The position numbers and the translations under genes are program-made. 64,000 nucleotides of DNA from contig JADDOH010002043.1 in assembly GCA_016648135.1 (NCBI GenBank), positions 38,846 to 102,845 on the forward strand. The letters are read 5' to 3'. The DNA is from Agrypnia vestita. Its lineage: Eukaryota > Arthropoda > Insecta > Trichoptera > Phryganeidae. The notes below the pieces were generated by a model. That model made no database searches and was not told where the DNA came from. It saw nothing but the letters and a program-made list of their open reading frames with translations. Numbering within the stretch: position 1 is the stretch's first letter; the number at the start of each line of letters is the position of its first letter. Of this stretch, positions 1 to 11,230 are shown piece after piece.

Positions 1-251
1 CGTGTACCGGTGGTTACTGGATTTTTGTGTCTTTCTCCGTGATTTATCTAAAGTAATTATTAACTTTTCCTAAATATTTCATGTCCATGAATGTTTTGCA
101 AATAAATTATTGACACGATTTTATAAAAACAGTTGGCTGTTTTTATTACGCTTTCCGGCCGCCGCACGTTCACCGAACTCGGCCTGCCTTGACTGCCACC
201 CTTCCTGCGGCTGCGGATAGGGGTCGACCTGTCAATCGACTTCGACCATAT

Positions 252-746
252 ATTTTTAACTCGTGGCGTCCGCTTGTCTGCCGAAAAAAAATTGGATCGC
301 TTTTTAACCCTTTTCTTGTGATCCAATCGAGCTGAAACTTTGCAGGCAGACTCGTGACGACGATAAAAATGGTCTAACAAATTTTCGTTAAATTTTTTTT
401 TATTGCAGTATTATTTTGGATTTTTCGAAATACTAACGGTTTTTTTAAATTGGAAACCATACGGATGAGAAATGAGCCCGACGCGCGGAGAAGGCGCGAA
501 ACCTGTTTCAACTAGTCTGACTCGAGCCATGGGTCCGATCAGACGGTTTCGCCGACGCCGCGCCCCCCCATACCAATTATTGCGTTTTCAATATTCTGTA
601 AGTTTTAAGGGTAATTATATACGTGGGATAGATTTTCCACATGAACTTAAAGCAAGAGGAATATGTTGATAGAATATCAAATTGGAAACAAAACAAATGA
701 AAAAGGGAGTATAATAAAAACTTGGTTTTTATGGGTTAGTTTTTTT
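252..746 (+). repeat. Unclassified dispersed repeat, copy 1
   Basis: This stretch matches, in inverted orientation, 17837-18363. Two blocks are shared in the same order and at similar spacing: 252-452 (includes a GGATC-rich segment around TTTTTAACCCTTTTC) and 700-746 (AAAGGGAGTATAATAAAAAC). The sequence between the blocks has diverged. No coding potential is convincing; the ORFs here do not continue in the other copy. Family unknown. Confidence 0.55.
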
Positions 747-750
747 TAAT

Positions 751-815
751 TGCGTTTATCGAACCCGCGACCCGCTGATCACCCAGCCGCCGCCCTGCCA
801 CTGGGCCAGGCGACG
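751..815 (-). repeat. tRNA-like sequence (probable SINE head)
   Basis: On the minus strand a good pol III box A (TGGCCCAGTGG, 808 to 798) is followed at tRNA-like distance by a box B-like GGTTCGATAAA (765 to 755). No acceptor stem closes the structure and the box B half is imperfect, so this is more likely a tRNA-derived SINE head or decayed tRNA than a working tRNA gene. Confidence 0.4.
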
Positions 816-833
816 CGCAGACTAGGCGTGGCT

Positions 834-1730
834 TTTAATTTTAAATCAATCTCGTCGCAACTCTCCCATGGAGTTCTAAAGTCACATCTCGGGTGTTATT
901 TTTAAAAAGGCTCCCATGGCGCGCACCCTAAAACAATTCACCATTCCGTGGCGTCGAATAAAAAGGGACATTCTTAATCGTGTCTAGAAAAATCCACAGG
1001 CAAAATCAGACACTTTGCAATTGTGCACGCAAGAATATATCTGTCTTTGTTACCACGTAACACCCTCCCCTTTAACATTGTAATTAAGGGTGGACCATTC
1101 ACATTTGCAATATCAAGTAAATATTCGTGTTTGCCATTTTTTTAAAGAAAATATTTCTAAAGTGAAAAGTTAAAAGGACAAGGATGTAATTGTCGGTCTT
1201 CTCAAGTTAATTAAATGTCGTCATAAGTGGAAAAAAGTGCACACATCGATCGTGTTGGTCGCATGAAAGTAACATGATTTATTACCGCCGAGTTTCTGGT
1301 TATTCATTTGTCATCATTCGTCATAATTTATCGCGGCTTTCGACTTTTAAATAGTGGAAGGATTGATAATATGTTTATGTAAATGATTAATTATGAAAAA
1401 TTTCGATGCGATTTTGGGAGTTATACTTAATTAGAGTCGAGAAGCTGAAGAAGTCGCGTTAGGGGAGGGATCCGGTTGATCGTCGTTAATTCCCAAATTT
1501 CACATCAAAAATTTCCTCCTCAGGTTCAAAATTAATTTTTTTTTACGTTTGTACTGTACACACTATATTCATTCTTCGTGGCCATATTCCGCTCTGGTTA
1601 ACAACCAATCTGTTCGTGTGTCCTGGTCACTGGTGTCCTGGATATAAACATTAGCGTAGCATAATAAAAAACTATTGTAGTTCCTAGTACAGTTCTCGTT
1701 TTACCGTCGTAGAGAAAAATCTTCAATTAA
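834..1730. other. No gene seen
   Basis: AT-rich sequence with no supported ORF, RNA gene or repeat end. Confidence 0.5.
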
Positions 1731-1732
1731 AG

Positions 1733-2347
1733 GGTGTCAACATTGAGATAGTAAAACAGTTTAAGTATTTGGGCAGTATTATTACTGACAATCTGGACCC
1801 TGATACGGAGATCAAATGCACAATATAGACAGCCCGTGCATCTTTTAATAAGATGAAAAGTCTACTCTGTAATGACGACTTAAACTTGAAACTCAGACAG
1901 AGGTTGATCAAATGCTATGTATGGTCAGTTCTACTTTACGGTGTTGAAGCGTGGACGCTGAAGGTGACTACTCTAAATCGCCTAGAGGCATTCGAAATGT
2001 GGATATATCGTAAAATGTTAAGGATATCTTGGACTGACATGACGAGTAATGTTGAAGTTTTACGTAGAGCAAATACAAACAGACAGTTACTCAACATAGT
2101 AGAGCTCCGTAAAATTTCATACCTTGGTCATATAATGAGAGGTGAAAAGTACTCCATCCTTCAGCTCGTCATGAAGGGGAAGATTGAGGGTCGCAGAGGG
2201 GTCGGAAGGAGGCGGCATTCCTGGCTTCGAAATATCCGTGATTGGACCGGGATAAGAAGCGTGGAAGAGCTGTTCCGAACTGCCCTGGACAGGGAAACTT
2301 TCTCCCAAATGATCGCCGACGTCGGGGGGACCCGACAGGGCACATGA
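1733..2347 (+). pseudogene. RTE-like non-LTR retrotransposon, C-terminal fragment
   Basis: The reading frame encodes the region downstream of the reverse transcriptase core in RTE-type non-LTR elements: FKYLGSIIT near the start, then VLLYGVEAWTL, then a KISYLGHIMR block and a basic RRGVGRRRHSWL block. An in-frame TAG lies near 1825 in an otherwise open frame, and the 5' part (endonuclease and catalytic RT) is missing, so it is a dead 5'-truncated copy. The 3' end is just after the stop, at a short GAAGAAGAAG tract. A close paralogue lies on the minus strand at 53311-54817; that copy reads through the TAG position. Position 1845-1848 (TTAA) is the empty counterpart of a piggyBac insertion in the paralogue. 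Confidence 0.75.
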
Positions 2348-2685
2348 AGAAGAAGAGAAAAATGGTTATTTAACAGATTTGATGAGTTGAATTTTGGGCA
2401 ACCTGGCGATGCTCCTACTCTTAGGTCGTTTATCCGATCATTACATTGGCTCATGGTCACCTCCTAAATCTGAGTCCCGGGCAACGCCGGGTACGGGCCG
2501 TATCAAGAGAGGCCAGGTAGACTGGCTACACTTCTGAATTTGAGCAATTTCCGGTCTTTATTAACGGTGGTATCGTTGTGTGTATTCGCAACAAGTCACC
2601 GTGAAGGGATACTTTATGCATCGGCGGCGCAATCTTAATCAGACATGTACTTTTATTCCGGACCTCATATCAAATTATTTATATC
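2348..2685. other. No gene seen
   Basis: Short intergenic sequence after the retrotransposon 3' end; contains a small GC-rich patch (CGGGCAACGCCGGGTACGGG) of unknown meaning. Confidence 0.4.
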
Positions 2686-3150
2686 ATACTAGCTGGTCGT
2701 ACCCGGCGGAGCACGGGTTAAAGATTAAGTAAAACATAAGTTTGCGAGGGAAAACAAAGGTTCCCCTGTTCTCTAAAAAACAATGTTTCCATTTAATGTT
2801 AACATACGTCATTGTAACATAACTGTAATACTTAGATATATGGTATCGCAGACTTTTTTGTAGACATTAATGTCCTCTATAAAACTGTAGTACATCACTT
2901 TGCTCTATTGTCAATAATTTCCGCAGCGTACGCGATACAAGGTTTTTTTTTTCGCACGTTGGGTTACATTATTGAAGTTTTCATACAGATCCCTAACATT
3001 ATTGAAAATATTCTGTAGCCTATGTCCATCAGGGATAATGTAGGATTCTGAATGTGAAAGAATTTTTCAAATCGGTCCGGCAGTTTCGGGGCCTATTCAA
3101 TGCAAACAAACAATAAAATCTTTCCTCTTTATAATATTATTATACCATAT
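2686..3150. repeat. Interspersed repeat of the ACTAGCTG/TTTCCTCTTTATAATATTA type
   Basis: Starts near CATACTAGCTGGTCGTACCC and ends near AATCTTTCCTCTTTATAATA, preceded by AAATCGGTCCGGCAGTTTCG. From memory these end sequences recur in lepidopteran intergenic DNA as a short interspersed family; only one copy is in this window, so the boundaries are approximate and no class is assigned. Confidence 0.4.
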
Positions 3151-3830
3151 TAGTTAAATACACCTTACGGATTTGTACGTCTTCGTTTTATATCTTTTGG
3201 AAATGTTGTTTTGTATCTCTTTCCGGAGACTGGCTGTGGATCAAATAATTATGTCTGCATACCTAATGTCGGCTTCTCCTAGCGTCTGGAAAGTTCTGTC
3301 TGCCTCCCCTTCCCTTCCCCCTCCCGCCCCCCTCTGCCCTCGCCCCGAGCAGCCTTCTTGCGATCCTATTGCGCCCTTAACACATTACTGCGCGCCTTTT
3401 GCACAATAGGCTTTATTGTTATATAAATGCCTTTTCACCACCGACACGGGACGTCACACAGTGTATACAATTAGTCCCGTCAATTAATCAAACAACTATT
3501 TAATACCAACGTCTTGAAATTTATTGTAACGAATACTAATAATAATACATACCTACATAAAATATGGCAGTATTGCATTGTTCCAATTTTCAAATTTTGT
3601 TCTATTTTGAAGACAGTTTATGCTTCAAACAGAACCAATTTACATGGTTTACCTGTCATGCGAAGATCTCAGTTTTTCATGCACTAGTGCGTTATATATC
3701 TTTCTGTCTAGTGAATATAGTGACAAAACCGCCAATACGTTATTCACGAAATTGAGATATTCTTAATTTTAAACCGATTTTATTTGTTTCGAAATTGGTA
3801 TGCTTTTGACAAAAAGCTTCTATTTTATAT
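3151..3830. other. No gene seen
   Basis: AT-rich sequence with one pyrimidine-rich patch (about 3300-3360). The short ORFs have no recognisable product. Confidence 0.4.
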
Positions 3831-3832
3831 TA

Positions 3833-5114
3833 TTAGGTCCTTACATATGAAATTGACGTTTAGTATGGGAAGAACATAAAGCCGATTTTTTTAATTATAA
3901 TATATTTATTTAATCAAAGTATGTACCATTGCTAACTAAGCACTTTTGCCATCTCATAGGTAGTTCATCGATCCCTTTACTAAAAAAACCATTCGGACGG
4001 GAATCAATAAAATCTTTGAAGGCGGTTTGGACTGCCCCATCGGAGTTGAATTTTTTCCTTTGCAAGAAGTTATCCAAATTTCGAAAATAATGGTAATCTG
4101 TTGGGGCAAGGTCCGGAGAGTACGGTGGATGTCTTAGACATTCCAATTGAAGCTCCTCTAATTTGGTAGCCGTCTGTTGTGCAGTGTGTGGTCTAGCGTT
4201 ATCATGAAGCAGCAGTGGCCTAGAGCGATTAACCAGCCTTGGTTGTTTAGCAGCTAGCTTTTCCATCATGGTTTGCAGTTGCTGACAATAGACATCTGCC
4301 GTAATCGTCTGGCCAGATTTAAGAAAGCTGTAGTGAACGACACCAGCACTAGTCCACCAAACGCTCACAAGTAACTTTTTTGGAATCAATTTTCGCTTGG
4401 GGCATGGTTTGGCTGGTTCGGCAGGGTTCAGCCATTGCGATGAGCGCTTCCGATTATCCTACAGGATCCACTTTTCATCACAGGTAATGATTCGATTTAA
4501 AATCCCTTCATATTGTGCCGGTTGAGTAATGCAACGCAGCAGTCAACGCGCGTTTGTTGATTTGCTTCACTCAATTCGTGAGGTACCCACCTTTCAAGCT
4601 TTTTACCTTACCAATTTGCTTCAAGTGGATTAAAACAGTTTTATCACTAACACCGCAGCCTGCAGCTAACTCGGATGTGGTTTGCGATGGATCCGCTTCC
4701 ACAATAGCCTTCAATTCTTCATTATCAACTTTGGTCTCCGGCCGTCCACGGGGCTTGTTCTGCAGGTCGAAATTTCAGAACGAAAACGTTGGAACCAAAA
4801 ACGCACTGTGTTTTCTTTTGCGGCACCGTCGCCATACACATCATTAATCCTTCGAGCCGTTTCTGCAGCACTGGTGCCACGGTGGAACTCGTAATCGTAA
4901 ATAACGCGATTTTTCAAGTTTTTCATTTTGTAAACTGAGTGACGCAAAGAAAAAAACAATTGAGGAAAAAACAAATGAATTATAATTTTCAAAACACAAA
5001 TACATGAGTAAATAGCTGTATAAATTTGGATTTGGAATTCCTAACCAAAGAGAAGATATTTGAGATCAAATTTGCCAGTACGGCAAAACGCCAATTTCAT
5101 ATGTAAGGACCTAA
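3833..5114 (-). mobile_element. Mariner element, copy A (inactivated)
   Basis: A 1282-bp element flanked by TA on both sides (3831-3832 and 5115-5116). The terminal inverted repeats begin TTAGGTCCTTACATATGAAA, and one TIR carries a substitution (GACGTTT for GGCGTTT). The body aligns throughout with the intact copy at 13964-15248, in the opposite orientation. Confidence 0.95.
3910..4926 (-). pseudogene. Mariner transposase pseudogene, copy A
   Basis: Remnant of the 339-aa DD34D transposase. The C-terminal third is still open and keeps the HDNARPH and YSPDLAPTDYH motifs. Compared with the intact copy it has a nonsense TAG at 4459-4461, replacing the Tyr of the KWILYDN motif just after the first catalytic Asp. 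It also lacks single bases near 4508, 4602 and 4773, each of which shifts the frame. It cannot make transposase. The start (4926) is set by homology to the Met of copy B. Confidence 0.92.
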
Positions 5115-5247
5115 TATATCTTTTTTTTTTAAATTTCGTTGCGTATATAAAATTTCGCCGCTCCTAAAGGAATATTAATTAATTAATTCTTTCGTACCTT
5201 GGGTATGTTACTAGAAGTGAAGACAATAGGGAGAAATTTGGGGTATA

Positions 5248-5297
5248 CTGGGTTATTTAGAAAACATTAATAACTTAACTATATTCCTGCCTTCACC
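5248..5297 (+). repeat. Fragment of CAGGGTTATT palindromic element
   Basis: About 50 bp match the left end of the palindromic family (compare 11834 onward): a diverged CTGGGTTATT end followed by ATTAATAAC and ATTCCTGCCTT. The rest is absent. Confidence 0.45.
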
Positions 5298-5656
5298 GAC
5301 ATCTATCATGTGTCTCTATACCACCTAAGATCAGAAGTGAACATAATTCTGCGACGCAACATTGAATTAATACTTGATTAATAACTGAATATTGATTCAA
5401 TACTGCGGTGCAAGATATAAATAAAGTTAGGTAATACGTATACCTTATTATTGCTAATTACTTTATTATGTTCTACTCACAACTGTTACAATTGATGTCT
5501 TTTATTTTAACATGCTTGTATTATTATGTACTACCAATGATATAATAAACTGTAGATACGTTATAAGCGTGAAATCGTGACAAGTCAAAAAGAAGCTAAT
5601 TGCCTTACTTGCAGTCGTCACCGAACGGACCGATACAAGACGCCGACTACGAAAAC

Positions 5657-6212
5657 TTCTTCTTCTTCTTCTTCAACAGCCTTCGTCTTTCCACTGCTGG
5701 ATATAGGCCTCTTCCTTATTTTTTCATTCTTCCCTGTTGTTGGCTAATTGTAGCCATTTCTTTCCCCCCACAGCGACAATATCATCGGCCCATCTCTTTT
5801 GAGGTCTTCCGATGCCTCTTTTATTTTCCCAAGGTCTCCATTTCAGAACCTGAGGCCATCCTGTAGTATCCTGTCTTGCAACCTGTCCTGCCCATTGCCA
5901 TTTTAGCTTCCCATCCATCTTCCAATCCATATCCATGATATCCACTACACTAGTTCTGCGCCTAATTTCGTCGTTTCTAATTCTATCTCTTAGGCTTACT
6001 CCAAGCATGGATCTCTCCATGGATCGTTGCGTGCATTTGAGCTTTTCTACACTTTTCTTTGTAAGGGCCATAGTCTCCAATCCATACGTCATCACTGGCA
6101 GTATGCACGATTCAAAGGCTTTTCTTTTTATGCTAATTGGGATCTCTTCGTTCTCGAAGATATGTTTGAGTTTGCCAAAAGCAGCCCAGCTCATTCCTAT
6201 TCGTCTTGGCAA
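5657..6212 (-). pseudogene. RTE-like non-LTR retrotransposon, C-terminal fragment
   Basis: An open frame of about 160 codons (stop at 5724) shows the post-RT region of an RTE-type element. In order it has SWAAFGKLKHIF, ESCILPVMTYGLETMALTKK, RSMERSMLGVSLRDR, WKWQWAGQVAR-like residues and a C-terminal IGRPQKRWADDI block. The 3' UTR reads GGCCTATATCCAGCAGTGGA and ends in a GAA-repeat tract at about 5659-5676, typical of the 3' microsatellite tails of these elements. It is 5'-truncated. The same family is seen at 20166-20372 and 22411-22585. Confidence 0.75.
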
Positions 6213-6228
6213 CGAACGAACCTACGAA

Positions 6229-6396
6229 AACTACGCCGACAAAAAGTCCCCGGGAAAAAGGAACAGAGTATCGTACACTATTGTAAGAATGAGTGTGTTA
6301 TTTTAGTCACCGTGACTTCAAATAACCTGATTTTTACGTGATTACTTGATTATGTGATTTGTTCTCTCTTTGAATTCAATATTTGCTACATATGAA
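6229..6396 (+). repeat. Unclassified repeat shared with 19509-19680
   Basis: The segment from GGAAAAAGGAACAGA through TTTAGTCACCGTGACTTCAA to TTTGCTACATATGAAAG recurs at 19509-19680. After the common part this copy continues for about 230 bp before rejoining the other copy at GTATGGGAATAACGTGTCTA (about 6620), so one of the two carries an insertion or deletion. No ORF explains it. Confidence 0.55.
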
Positions 6397-6805
6397 AGCC
6401 GGCTTGTAGTGATCAATACCTCACTAATAAGGATTACTTTAAGGTAAAAAGGTATAACACTGGCTCACTATTACTCTCAGCCCGAGCGCAGGCGTCTGTC
6501 CAATTCACGGTGTTTCGTACAAACAACTGCCCGCATTTCCAGTTGACAGCCACCCCCTCTACCAAGAGTACATGAGACAATGTATTATATCTATTCCATA
6601 GATACAAACACTACACGGCTGGTATGGGAATAACGTGTCTATTTTATAATACGTCTATGTGTACTACTTCAAAATTATTTCTATGTGAGACATGTTAGGA
6701 TATAAGTTAATATGTTAATTACCAACTATTTACACTCTCATATATTTATACATTTAATTTTATTATATCTGTTAATGTTTCCAAATAAACAAATAAATAA
6801 ATCTC

Positions 6806-7130
6806 ATCGACGAGCGGCAGCCAGAGCCGCGCGGCGAAGTGAGGGGTCGCGAGACATGTCGCAGTTGCGGCGCGAGGTGTCGCCAGGTCCGCCAAGTGTT
6901 GGGCGCGCAGTCTGCATTGTCAGATTTAAAGCAGTCCCGCTCGCGCGGCTATCCGCGTCCCGCTTCCTCCGTCTCATTTTTCCTTCTTTTTGCGCGGATG
7001 GAATAAAATCCCCCGCCGCCCCCCTCCCCACACCCCGCCCGGCGCGGCGCAATAAAGCCGAGACGCAAATTCCTTTTGTGTTCTGGCAAGACTGGGCGCG
7101 CCGCCGCCGAAGCCGCGTCTAGGTATTTTC
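6806..7130. other. GC-rich, CpG-rich island
   Basis: A sharply GC-rich block in AT-rich DNA, with many CG dinucleotides. Open frames run through it on both strands, as expected of GC-rich DNA, so they are not evidence of a gene. It could be a CpG-rich regulatory region, a lone exon or part of an undescribed repeat. Confidence 0.35.
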
Positions 7131-7170
7131 GCAGAGGGCTAAATCCAAGTTCATGGACCCGTCGCACATA

Positions 7171-7710
7171 CAGGGTTATTTGGAAGACGTTAATAACCTC
7201 GCAGGACTATACTCCTGCCTTGATTGTGAGTCGAAAATGTTCAAGCTATCATGACCTAATACCAGTAGTTGTGGAGATGTGCGACATCAAAGTTTGCATT
7301 TTTTTTTCAATATTTCTGACTTATTTTTTTGTAAAACGTTGGACTATCGTCACAGTAACTTATATCGATTATGAAAAATTTATTTCCTTTAATACAAGTC
7401 AAATAAAATAATAAAAACCTTGCAATTTCAATTGGAAAACATTACAATTGGAATTTTTTCAGGGTTTTTATAATTTTATTTAACTTGTATTGAAACGAAT
7501 GAATTTTTCGCAATCGATATAAGTTACTGTAATGATAGTCCGTCGTTTTACAAAAAATAAGTAAAAAATATTGAGAATAAAATGCAAAACTTGATGTCGC
7601 ATATCTCCATAACTATTGATATTAGGTCATGACAGCTTGAACATTTTCGACTCATAATCAAGGCAGAAATATAGTCCTGCGGGATTATTAAAGTTTTTCA
7701 AATAACCCTG
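7171..7710. mobile_element. Palindromic miniature element, family A copy 1
   Basis: A 540-bp foldback element. The ends are CAGGGTTATTTG and its complement, and TA flanks both sides (7169-7170 and 7711-7712). The two halves are inverted repeats over almost the whole length, meeting near an AAAACC...GGTTTTT centre. No coding capacity. TA target duplication and a CAGGG end suggest mobilisation by a Tc1/mariner-type transposase (inference). Confidence 0.85.
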
Positions 7711-7712
7711 TA

Positions 7713-8340
7713 TAGGTATAAAATATTTCGATGCAGTAACAATAGATACGGTCGTTGTAAAACACAGCAAAATAATTGCGTTTTTATATGTAAAATAATA
7801 TGCAACCATACAAACGATTCAAACCATTTAATATATCAGTCTGGTAAATCTTTAGTACTCAATTTCCAGGACAGGAATGTCACTGAAGACATTGCAGCTC
7901 AATTTCAGTTTTGGTCGTGTCAAGCTACTACGCCGTATCTGTCTTATTATTTATTAATTTATTTGTTTATAAATGCTCCAGTTGGCTTTTACAGTATTAT
8001 ATTTATATACTTTAGTACATGAATTTTTACGTAACCTAACCTAAAACGCGTTTTATAATGATGAACCATAAAATAATACAAATAAAACATATTTAATTTA
8101 AAAGAGAAATGAACGGTCATTGAAATACTTTAAAATAAATACATTATAAACAATGATTAGTAAAAAAGTAAACAGTAATTATTAAAAGCTTTAACAAAAT
8201 TATAATCGGCAATGCTTGGTGTTTGATCATCCAACCACCGAAGTCTTCCCACTTCCGAATACTTATTAAACAAATATCCAGCAAAGAATCGAGGTGATTG
8301 TTCTAACGAACAGATGAAGAGTACATGGGATATGCATAAA
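7713..8340. other. No gene seen
   Basis: AT-rich intergenic sequence without a supported feature. Confidence 0.4.
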
Positions 8341-8342
8341 TT

Positions 8343-8507
8343 CTAAATTATATGGATCGGTTCGATACTGCTATTAATATTGCCAAGATCAATTTTAACC
8401 TCCGTTGCAATTAGTTTTATCATGTCTTGAATATGTTCATTATTTTTCTTTGGAATTTCTCTAATTTTAACACTTTTACTACGATTATTATTATCGAAAT
8501 CTTCCAT
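8343..8507 (-). pseudogene. Possible non-LTR ORF1/FP-like N-terminal fragment
   Basis: A 54-codon frame encodes an acidic start, then SKSVKIREIPKKNNEHIQDM and an IATEVKIDL stretch. This pattern (a short beta strand ending in IP, followed by a helix and a second strand) resembles the conserved core of ORF1/FP-type proteins of arthropod non-LTR elements. It stops abruptly at TAG (8343-8345). Recognition is by pattern only; it may be chance. Confidence 0.25.
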
Positions 8508-8849
8508 ATTTTATCTTCAAGCATTGTGTTTCTTTAGTGGTGAGATTCCTGTTTCCTTTTTTTATATAAAGTTCGGTGTCGAATGGTAAGGCTGGTGTGT
8601 GGCAAGTTTTTAATTTTGAGCGTGATGTGAGGTCTTTTCCGTGTTACATGAAAATAAATGCATAAAATCTAACAGCATTTTGTCGGGACCATAACATATT
8701 TTCTTGCTGAACGATTTTTCTAATATTTTTATAGTTCCACTCTTTTTTAAAAAATCACCTAAAGGGCGTCTATCTTTAGCGTGTTTTACTGCAGTCTGTG
8801 GAAGAACTAGCTATTTCAAATAGTTAAATATTTAAAGGGGTCCGTCCAT

Positions 8850-8990
8850 TGCAGGTCTTCTAGCGTAGAGTTCGATTCTTTGAAGTTTCTGTCGAATTCA
8901 GTCCTGTTGTTTTTTATATCGTCGCTGGGGACCTCCCAGCATTTGTCCTCTTCTTTCATCTCTTATTTGGTCGCAAATCGATAGCTTCTT
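8850..8990 (-). pseudogene. Possible RTE-like 3' end fragment
   Basis: Minus-strand codons read DQIRDERRGQMLGGPQRRYK before a stop, resembling the basic GRPQRRW block near the C-terminus of RTE-type ORFs. It is short, frameshifted and weakly supported. Confidence 0.3.
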
Positions 8991-9009
8991 CCTTCTCTTT
9001 ACTACTCTT

Positions 9010-10190
9010 AATTTGCGGGGAAATACCTGCCTACAATCTCGAAAAAAGACCATTTTTCTGATTTTTTTTAAAGGAAACCTATTTAAATTATGGTATTGGT
9101 ATTATTTCTACATGAAAGTACATGCTTTTAAGAATATAAAAAAATATTGAGCAATGGCGAAAAATTCTTGGGTTTTGTCGACTGCCGAAAAAAAGGTCCT
9201 CCGCAGAAACCACTCCCATTTTATCTGTAATCATAAAAAAAAGATTATTAAAATTGACACAATAATTTAGTCTTAAACATAGGAGTGTTTGAAAATATAG
9301 ATTGAATTTAAAATAGAGTTTTTAGGGAAAATTTTGGGTTTGTTATACCGATAAAAAAAAAACTAAGTCATTTAAAAAAATCGTATGAAAAAGACTAGAT
9401 AGTTATGTATAGAATAACCACTAGACATTTCAGGTTAATCGATTCGATGGCTGCCGAGATATTTTGTTCACCGATTTTCAAAACATGGTTTCGAGTTACG
9501 CGCGTTTGAAAATTGAGCAATGAATAAATCGCGAAATCTTTCAACTTACATAAAATCATCGATATCACGTTTACGTTTTTATTATGAAAGAGCACTACTT
9601 AACAAAGAGATGCCACTGTTATCAGTGTATCAGTATTATAACCTTGTTATTTTTGCTTGAAGATTTTACCAGACATTCTTATGACCGCAAATGAAAATTC
9701 AAAAGTTTAAAAAACGATTTTTTCGAAATGTCTAGGTAGGTACTCCTCCTTAATTAATATCATCTGGTCACTTCATTGGTGAGGGGGGGGGGTTCAAAAT
9801 GTACATGGAATGTAATGAAAGTTGATGTATTATCAATGATTGAATTACCGGTTTTTAGACATTTACCTTAAGCTTTGTCAGATACGTTACTGGTGGTATT
9901 TTAGTATTTGCACAGGATAATTTATTCAGTGACATTTTCCTAAAAACCTCCCCCTCAAAGACACTTCACACATTTCTCTGTTTATTCCTATACCAGTGTA
10001 CACGACTCCTTCGTTTTCTCGGCTCGTTGCATCGGTGCAAAAATGATTGCCTTCTATAATTATCCGACGTTCAATAGCCACTGTGTCTATTTATAACCAT
10101 CGATGGTTCGATATGGGTGTCACACGTGCGGCGCTTGATACAGGGTCGGCCCTAGACATAGACGTGGCCCAATTGGAGCAATGTTTTTAA
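9010..10190. other. No gene seen
   Basis: AT-rich sequence with homopolymer runs, including a G run near 9784-9791. No supported gene. Confidence 0.4.
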
Positions 10191-10199
10191 TGTTATTGA

Positions 10200-10958
10200 T
10201 AGTGATGGGTCCGCTCTGTACTCACTACCACAATGTAGTACTACACTACATTGAAGTGCACACTTCGCACATTTTGATGTGTAGTGCACACTACAAACAC
10301 CAAAGTTATTGAAAGTATAAACTTCAAATAGTACACTTCATTTCAAAGCGAACACTACAAAGTACATACACTTCAAAGTTATCGAAAGTATGAGAAACAC
10401 ATTTTAAATAGTGTATTTTTTACGTGAAATTTTTGAAAAGTTGATGTAGATATATGAAGAATTTTCTGGAATCTGTAACAACCCCCCCCCCCCCATGGTT
10501 TGAAAAATTTTGGGAGTTATGAAGAAATTTTTGGGAAGTTGATGTAGCTAAACGGAGAAATCTTTGGAAACTGTAACAACCCCCCCCCCCCATGGTTTGA
10601 AAATTTTTTGGAATCGAACGAAGAAATCTGTCTGGCGACCTTTTTTTTTTTTTAGCTCGCTAAATTTTTATTTGGGAAAAAAATACTTCATTTCATTTAA
10701 AAATTTACTTCACTATTACTTCATTTCATTACTTCACTTCATTAATACTACAATTACTTCATTTCATTACTTCACTTCATTAATACTACAATTACTTCAT
10801 TACTTCACTTCATTTACTTCACTTCATTTCGTAGTACTACAATTGCTTCACTTCAAGTAGTTTTTACTACAATTGTAGTGTACACTTTGTAGTCTTCAAA
10901 CTGGTGAACGTGTGTGTGTTGTAGTCTTCATTTTGAAATGAAGTTTTTCCCTTCGCTA
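10200..10958. mobile_element. Non-autonomous hAT-like element 1
   Basis: A 759-bp element between perfect 8-bp direct repeats GTTATTGA (10192-10199 and 10959-10966). The short imperfect terminal inverted repeats are TAGTGATGGG and TAGCGAAGGG. The interior has no transposase but is packed with ACTTCA/TGAAGT motifs near both ends, and a segment of about 110 bp containing a C run plus CATGGTTTGAAAA occurs twice in tandem (near 10483 and 10578). An 8-bp duplication with short TIRs and clustered subterminal motifs is characteristic of hAT elements. Confidence 0.8.
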
Positions 10959-11230
10959 GTTATTGACCTAAAATCTGGTAGCGGTTTATACTAATTTAAG
11001 TTACACTCTGTTAAAATGTCTAACCACAAAGTTAATGCTTTAAATATTACAAATATTAATACTAGTATGTAAATTTATTAAAAAAAAATATATCGATCTC
11101 GACACACAAAACAAACCGGAGTTTATAATCACCCTAGAAAAGGTCTTATATTGCGTGAATAAATTGGTGTAGTGAGGGTAGTTATTTATTGACATATACA
11201 ACAGTATTTAATTTTTACATACAATAATAC

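Noticed and set aside
751..815. Functional tRNA gene on the minus strand
   Set aside because: Box A is good but box B is imperfect and no acceptor stem forms.
10690..10860. CRISPR-like or satellite array of ACTTCATT units
   Set aside because: Units are irregular, have no unique spacers and lie within a hAT-like element.
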